The notes under the pieces: model-generated
Told to the model about the DNA's origin: nothing
What the model saw: the letters and a program-made list of their open reading frames with translations, nothing else
The model's database searches: none
In this document: positions 59,552 through 63,410 of the stretch, in pieces
Position numbering within the stretch: position 1 is the first letter of the stretch
Layout: each line of letters starts with the position of its first letter
Position numbers and translations under genes: made by a program
Origin: Methanomassiliicoccus luminyensis B10
Lineage (GTDB): Archaea; Thermoplasmatota; Thermoplasmata; Methanomassiliicoccales; Methanomassiliicoccaceae
Reading direction: 5' to 3'
Assembly (NCBI RefSeq): GCF_000308215.1
Contig: NZ_CAJE01000005.1
Coordinates: 1 to 63,410, forward strand
DNA: 63,410 nucleotides

Positions 59552-61960
59552 TCATATCTCTAAGGTGCTGGTGCCGTCCTCCAGCTCCTTGACCGTGATG
59601 ACGCTGCTCATGAGGTCCTTGGTGTCGTCGATATGCGTTATCAGAATGATCTGGTGGAACTGCTTCTCCAGCTGGTTCAGCGAGGACATGATGTTGCGCT
59701 TGCGCACCTGGTCCTGGGAGCCGAAGATCTCGTCGAGGATGAGGAAGTTAATGTCGTTCCCGGAGCGGTCCGCCAGCAGGCGAGAGATCGCCAGGCGCAG
59801 GCACAGGTTCGCCAGGTCGCCCTCGCCCCCGGAGAAGCGGCTCAACGGGTACTTCACCCCTCCGTCGTATATCTCCATCTCATAGTCCTCGTCGAGCTCG
59901 ATGCCGCCGTACTTGGAGTCGGTCATGTCGGTGAAGAGCTGCGATGATATCTCCGACAGCGTTGGTACCACGCGGTCCATTACGTTCTGCTTGAAGTCGA
60001 TCATCACCTTCTCGAGAATGCCCAGCTCCTCGACCTTTCTGGTCCGCTCGGCAATGCTCTTCTCCAGGGCGTCGACCTCTTCCAGCGCTTTCCTCTTGTC
60101 AGCTACGCGGCCCTCCGCCAGCTCCAGGGAAGAGGCCTTCCTGGACACCTCATTATAGGCCGTCTCGCGGGCCGACCGAGCGTCCTCGTAGGCCTGCTGC
60201 GCCCTCTTGAGGTCCCCCTCGGCGTAGCCGATCTCGGCGAGTTCGGCCTGGGCGTCTGCCAGCTCCTTCTCCCGGAGGCCGATGTTCTTCACGCACTCCT
60301 GCGATCGGATCTCCAGGTCCGGCAGCCTTGACCCCTCGCCGCGCAGGACCTTGTACCTTGTTGAGAAGGGCTTGAGCGAGGCGATCCTTTTCTTGAGATC
60401 GCTGTACTGCCCCTCGTCGAACTCCACAGTTCCCAGCGTGGCGAGCTGCTGCTCGAACGAGATCTTGTCCGCCGCCAGGGCCGCAAGCCTGCTGTCGAAC
60501 CCCTCGATCGAGGCCGACAGGCGTTCGGCCCTCTTCACCTCCTCGGCCAACTTCTTCTTCCGCTCTTCCAGGGCCTTTCGGCGGCGGGAGTCGACCTCCA
60601 TCTCTTCCCTGAGCTTGATGCACTCGTGCACCATCGGCTCGGCCTGGGTGCTCTTCTCCTTGGCCTCCTTCTCCAGCTTGGACAGGAGATAGTGGTGCTG
60701 CTCACCAAGCTTCCTCTCGCAGGCGGGGCAGTGGCTTTCCGGCCCCATCTCGGCCACCTCGTCCCTCTTTCTGGCGAGCTCGCCGATCTCCTTGTGGAGC
60801 CGCTTGACCTCGGAGTCCAGCAGCGCTGAGCGGCTGGAACGCTCGGCGTTCTCCCTGGTAAGCTTCTCCAGGTTGGCGGTGACGGCATCGAGGCTTTCCT
60901 GGGAGTTCTTCAGCTTGGTCAGCTCCTCGGCGGCCTTGGCCGAATCGTTCATCACCTGCCGTGTCTCGTTGGCATTGCCGGCGAGGCTGGCGGCGATGGA
61001 CATGCGCTCCTGGAACGGCCCCCTGTTCTCTTCCATCTGCCCCCGGAGCGCCTCCGCCTCCTCGTACTCCTTGTCCTTGGCCTCGAGGGCGGGAAGCTCC
61101 GCCAGCTTCGTCCTGAGGGCCCGCAGGTCCCCTTCCACGGTGGCGGCGGCGCGGCGCGCTTCGTCCAGGGCAGTGCTCTTCTCCATGCGCCTCCGGTCAT
61201 GGCGGCGGTACTCCTCTTCCTTGAGGGCGGCCCAATCCTTCTGCCCCTTGGCCGCTTCAAGCCCCTTCTCCCTGGCTGCCACGACCTCATTGCCGGCGGC
61301 GAGATCGGACCGCAGCTGCGCCGCCTCAGCCTCCAGGAGCGCGATCTCCTCGGCGATGATCGCCTTCTTGGAGCGCCCGTCGGGGGCCTGGAGCTGCTGG
61401 GTGACGAAATCCAGGCTCTTCCTCTCGTCGCGCCAGTCGCTCCTGATGTCCTCCTGTACCTTCTGCAGGACATCGAGCTCGAGCATGCGCATGATGAGCT
61501 TCTTGCGGTCGGCGGGGTTGAGCACCGACAGCGCGGAGAGGTCCTTCTGCCTGGCGAATACCGAGATGAAGAAGGCCCGGTGATCCATTCCAAGTATCCT
61601 CTCTATCTCCGCGGTCACCGCCTTGTCGGTGGACGCCGCCACGCCGCCGTTGGCCAGGAGCTCGGCGTCGATCTTGAGGTCCTTGCCCCTCATGGCCCTC
61701 TTGACCTGGTACTGCACTCCTCCGACGTCGAAGATGAGCTGCACCGAGCACTCCTCGTGCGTCCCCGCCCCGGAGCGCCTGATCCCCTCCTTCCCGCTGC
61801 GGATTATCTCGCTCTTGTTGCCGTAGAGGGCCCACGATACCGCCTCGATGAGAGTGCTCTTCCCCGCCCCGTTCGGCCCCATGATGCCGATGACCCCGTC
61901 GGGGAACTCCACCTTGGCGGTCCGGAAGCGGCGGTAGTTCTGCAGCTCCAGATAGATCAG
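59552..61960 (-). CDS. rad50: DNA double-strand break repair ATPase Rad50
   Basis: SMC-like ATPase, about 802 residues: Walker A GPNGAGKST, long coiled-coil arms meeting at the zinc hook CPAC, then signature LSRFSGGE and Walker B FLILDEIFGSQD. The first strand of the fold (LIYLELQNYRRFRTAKVEF) has no ATG, GTG or TTG in frame: the only in-frame GTG falls within VEF and would delete this strand. Translation is therefore taken to start at CTG 61960, overlapping the mre11 stop as CTGA. Works with Mre11 in end resection. Confidence 0.92.
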   Translation of the reverse strand: MIYLELQNYRRFRTAKVEFPDGVIGIMGPNGAGKSTLIEAVSWALYGNKSEIIRSGKEGIRRSGAGTHEECSVQLIFDVGGVQYQVKRAMRGKDLKIDAELLANGGVAASTDKAVTAEIERILGMDHRAFFISVFARQKDLSALSVLNPADRKKLIMRMLELDVLQKVQEDIRSDWRDERKSLDFVTQQLQAPDGRSKKAIIAEEIALLEAEAAQLRSDLAAGNEVVAAREKGLEAAKGQKDWAALKEEEYRRHDRRRMEKSTALDEARRAAATVEGDLRALRTKLAELPALEAKDKEYEEAEALRGQMEENRGPFQERMSIAASLAGNANETRQVMNDSAKAAEELTKLKNSQESLDAVTANLEKLTRENAERSSRSALLDSEVKRLHKEIGELARKRDEVAEMGPESHCPACERKLGEQHHYLLSKLEKEAKEKSTQAEPMVHECIKLREEMEVDSRRRKALEERKKKLAEEVKRAERLSASIEGFDSRLAALAADKISFEQQLATLGTVEFDEGQYSDLKKRIASLKPFSTRYKVLRGEGSRLPDLEIRSQECVKNIGLREKELADAQAELAEIGYAEGDLKRAQQAYEDARSARETAYNEVSRKASSLELAEGRVADKRKALEEVDALEKSIAERTRKVEELGILEKVMIDFKQNVMDRVVPTLSEISSQLFTDMTDSKYGGIELDEDYEMEIYDGGVKYPLSRFSGGEGDLANLCLRLAISRLLADRSGNDINFLILDEIFGSQDQVRKRNIMSSLNQLEKQFHQIILITHIDDTKDLMSSVITVKELEDGTSTLEI

Positions 61961-63087
61961 CCTGATCCTTCCAGCCCCCTTTTCAGGTATTCCAGGCCCC
62001 TGGCGCGCAGAGCGTCCTTGTCGGCCCGCTCCACCGGGTAGCGCTCCAAGAAGGAGACGAACTCCTGCTCCAGCGAGGTCAGGGTAGGTGAGCCGAACTG
62101 CACCGATACGTTCTCCCGCGTTATCTCGAACTTCGGCTCGAAGTGCGTCGCGGAGGATGCCAGTTCTCTCACCCGCCGGAAGTTCAGGGCCTCGTACGTC
62201 AGCCTCGGCAGGTTCTTCACCGACAGGCGCACGATCTTGCCCGCGAGATCCTGCGACAGCAGCTCCTCGATCTCCCCCATGAGCGACACCGCATCCATGC
62301 GGTGCGCGTCGATCGGCCCAAGGTCCAGCATCGGCCGGGTAGGGAGCTCGATGAACCTGTTCTTCTTGGCGTCAAGGTCGATCTCGATGAACCCCTTCCT
62401 GCTCTTGGCCTCGGCGAAGGAGAAGTGCTCGGTCGAGCCGGAATAGAACGCGTTCCCGGCGATCTGGTGGTGATTATGGTAGTGTCCCATGGCGATGTAG
62501 TCCATGTTCTCCTTTAGGTAGCAGGAATCCACCAGCTGCTCGTTGAACTCGTTCATGCGGAACTCTGCGAAGCCCACCACCCCGGCGTGCAGCATCGCCA
62601 CGTTGAACTTGGTCTCCCCGCTCGGCTCCAGCAGCGGAAGCTGCTCCTTGAACGACTCGCCGTCGGAGTGGGGGACGGCGTGCACGGTCATATCGCCGAG
62701 CACCACCTGCTCGTACGCCCCGCGGTACACTGGGTGGATATATTCAAGGTGTTCGAACAGGCGGAACGCGCTCCCCGTCTCCCTCAGCCGGGGAGTGGAG
62801 TGGTTCCCGGCGATGATGACCACCGGGATCTTCGCCTCGTTCAGCCGCACCATCTGCTCCAGCGCGAAGCTCAATGCGCGGTTGGACGGGCGGACCGTGT
62901 CGAAGAGGTCCCCGGCGTGCAGGACCGCGTCCGGACGCATCTCCAGCATCCTGTCGACAAAGGCCTCGAAGGAGAGGTAGGCGTCCACCTCTCTCTGGTT
63001 CAGGCCGCGGTACGGGGAGTCGTCCTCGCACACCTTGCGGTACGCCGAGTATCCCAGGTGAGTGTCGGCGACATGGACGATCCTCAA
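61957..63087 (-). CDS. mre11: DNA double-strand break repair nuclease Mre11
   Basis: 376-residue phosphoesterase with the Mn-binding motifs ADTHLG, HAGDLFD, AGNHSTPR, AMLHAGV and AMGHYHNHH in order. 3'-5' exonuclease and endonuclease partner of Rad50. The start is TTG 63087, with the ribosome binding site AGGAGGAG 6 nt upstream. Its stop overlaps the rad50 start codon. Confidence 0.95.
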   Translation of the reverse strand: MRIVHVADTHLGYSAYRKVCEDDSPYRGLNQREVDAYLSFEAFVDRMLEMRPDAVLHAGDLFDTVRPSNRALSFALEQMVRLNEAKIPVVIIAGNHSTPRLRETGSAFRLFEHLEYIHPVYRGAYEQVVLGDMTVHAVPHSDGESFKEQLPLLEPSGETKFNVAMLHAGVVGFAEFRMNEFNEQLVDSCYLKENMDYIAMGHYHNHHQIAGNAFYSGSTEHFSFAEAKSRKGFIEIDLDAKKNRFIELPTRPMLDLGPIDAHRMDAVSLMGEIEELLSQDLAGKIVRLSVKNLPRLTYEALNFRRVRELASSATHFEPKFEITRENVSVQFGSPTLTSLEQEFVSFLERYPVERADKDALRARGLEYLKRGLEGSG

Positions 63088-63410
63088 CCAGTGCTCCTCC
63101 TAAATCTCTGCATCTAGCGCTCCGTTTCATGAAAGCGCACGTGCTCTTTTTACCTTTCCTCCTACAGGCACTATTTGGTTTGCTTTCTCCTGCGTGCTCC
63201 CGGGCCGCGCGCCGTTCCACGTACTTGCGGCCAAGAGCCCGTGTGCACTCATGCCGGAGCGCTGAAACCGACCGAGCAATCGAAAATCATTATCATTAAC
63301 CCAGCAAAGATATAGCATCATCTCGCCATGGGGCTTCGATAACATGCGAAACCTAATATACGGTATAGGGGTATGGGGTATAACAACAGACGAGGTGATC
63401 TCCTGAAGGA
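63088..63410. other. Intergenic region with a promoter for a gene beyond the window
   Basis: 323 nt. On the plus strand AAATCATTATCATT lies at 63284-63297, and two TATA-like elements occur near 63303-63315 and 63352-63360. GAGGTGATC at 63392-63400, a near-full match to the 16S anti-Shine-Dalgarno, lies just before the right edge, so a gene probably starts immediately outside the window. Confidence 0.4.

Noticed and set aside
59552-61912. rad50 starting at the first GTG (61912)
   Set aside because: This would remove the first beta strand of the ATPase head, which is clearly encoded upstream.
1-63410. CRISPR array
   Set aside because: No regularly spaced direct repeats were seen; the only dense repetition is the TPR coding region.

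Overview
The window is high-GC archaeal chromosome, most likely from the Thermoplasmatota and probably near the Methanomassiliicoccales. That placement is an inference. The archaeal assignment rests on RadB, RpoL, archaeal TruD, archaeosine synthase, isopentenyl phosphate kinase, a Hef-type helicase, Mre11/Rad50 and many TATA boxes 20-30 nt upstream of start codons, often with leaderless starts. A 5S rRNA gene standing alone with its own promoter fits the scattered rRNA genes known in Thermoplasmata. No methanogenesis marker or pyl gene lies in the window, so the order-level guess is soft.

Layout. 1-6.8 kb: truncated XPD/Rad3-like helicase, MFS transporter, radB, the isoprenoid operon ipk-fni-prenyltransferase, and a zinc-ribbon membrane protein. 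7-9.7 kb: BspA-type surface protein, solitary 5S rRNA, DUF92 membrane protein. 9.8-13.6 kb: wHTH regulator, a small TBP-repeat-like protein coupled to a UPF0200 kinase, roadblock protein, pyrBI, TrmB-like regulator. 13.6-16.7 kb: TusA/DsrE-family sulfur-relay operon and archaeosine synthase. 17-20 kb: peroxiredoxin-like protein, TPR protein, a low-GC DUF4275 gene of bacterial appearance, tRNA-Gly(TCC). 20.7-29.3 kb: a 1,609-residue TPR/zinc protein, truD, rpoL, a receiver-PAS protein and a cupin. 29.3-34.4 kb: DNA repair (ATP-dependent ligase, Hef helicase, SRAP protein) and an IscA/HesB-like protein. 34.5-45.1 kb: acetyltransferase, APC permease fused to two USP domains, DHH phosphoesterase, SprT-like zincin, OB-HD nuclease, YdeI, DUF72, Kef-type antiporter. 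45.1-50.9 kb: deoxyhypusine synthase-like enzyme, TnpB relic, ADP-forming acyl-CoA synthetase with a phosphotransacetylase-N/DRTGG partner, PH-SHOCT membrane protein. 50.9-51.7 kb: a GNAT toxin-antitoxin pair whose toxin frame is crossed by an in-frame TAG. 51.9-59.3 kb: the most unusual block, a G3E GTPase fused to a BioB/HydE-like radical SAM enzyme, followed by a UroD/MtaA-like methyltransferase and an atypical peroxiredoxin, flanked by a C-GCAxxG-C-C protein and an NMT1/SsuABC-type ABC importer. 59.5-63.1 kb: mre11-rad50, with non-AUG starts.

The genes mostly form short operons with 4-13 nt overlaps (ipk-fni-prenyltransferase, pyrB-pyrI, kinase-TBP-like, acd-DRTGG, permease-ATPase, mre11-rad50). 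The 52-59 kb block is the best candidate for an undescribed system: it brings together metal or nucleotide handling (G3E), radical chemistry, methyl transfer, thiol redox and import of a small ligand. All functional calls come from reading the sequence by eye. No database search was run.
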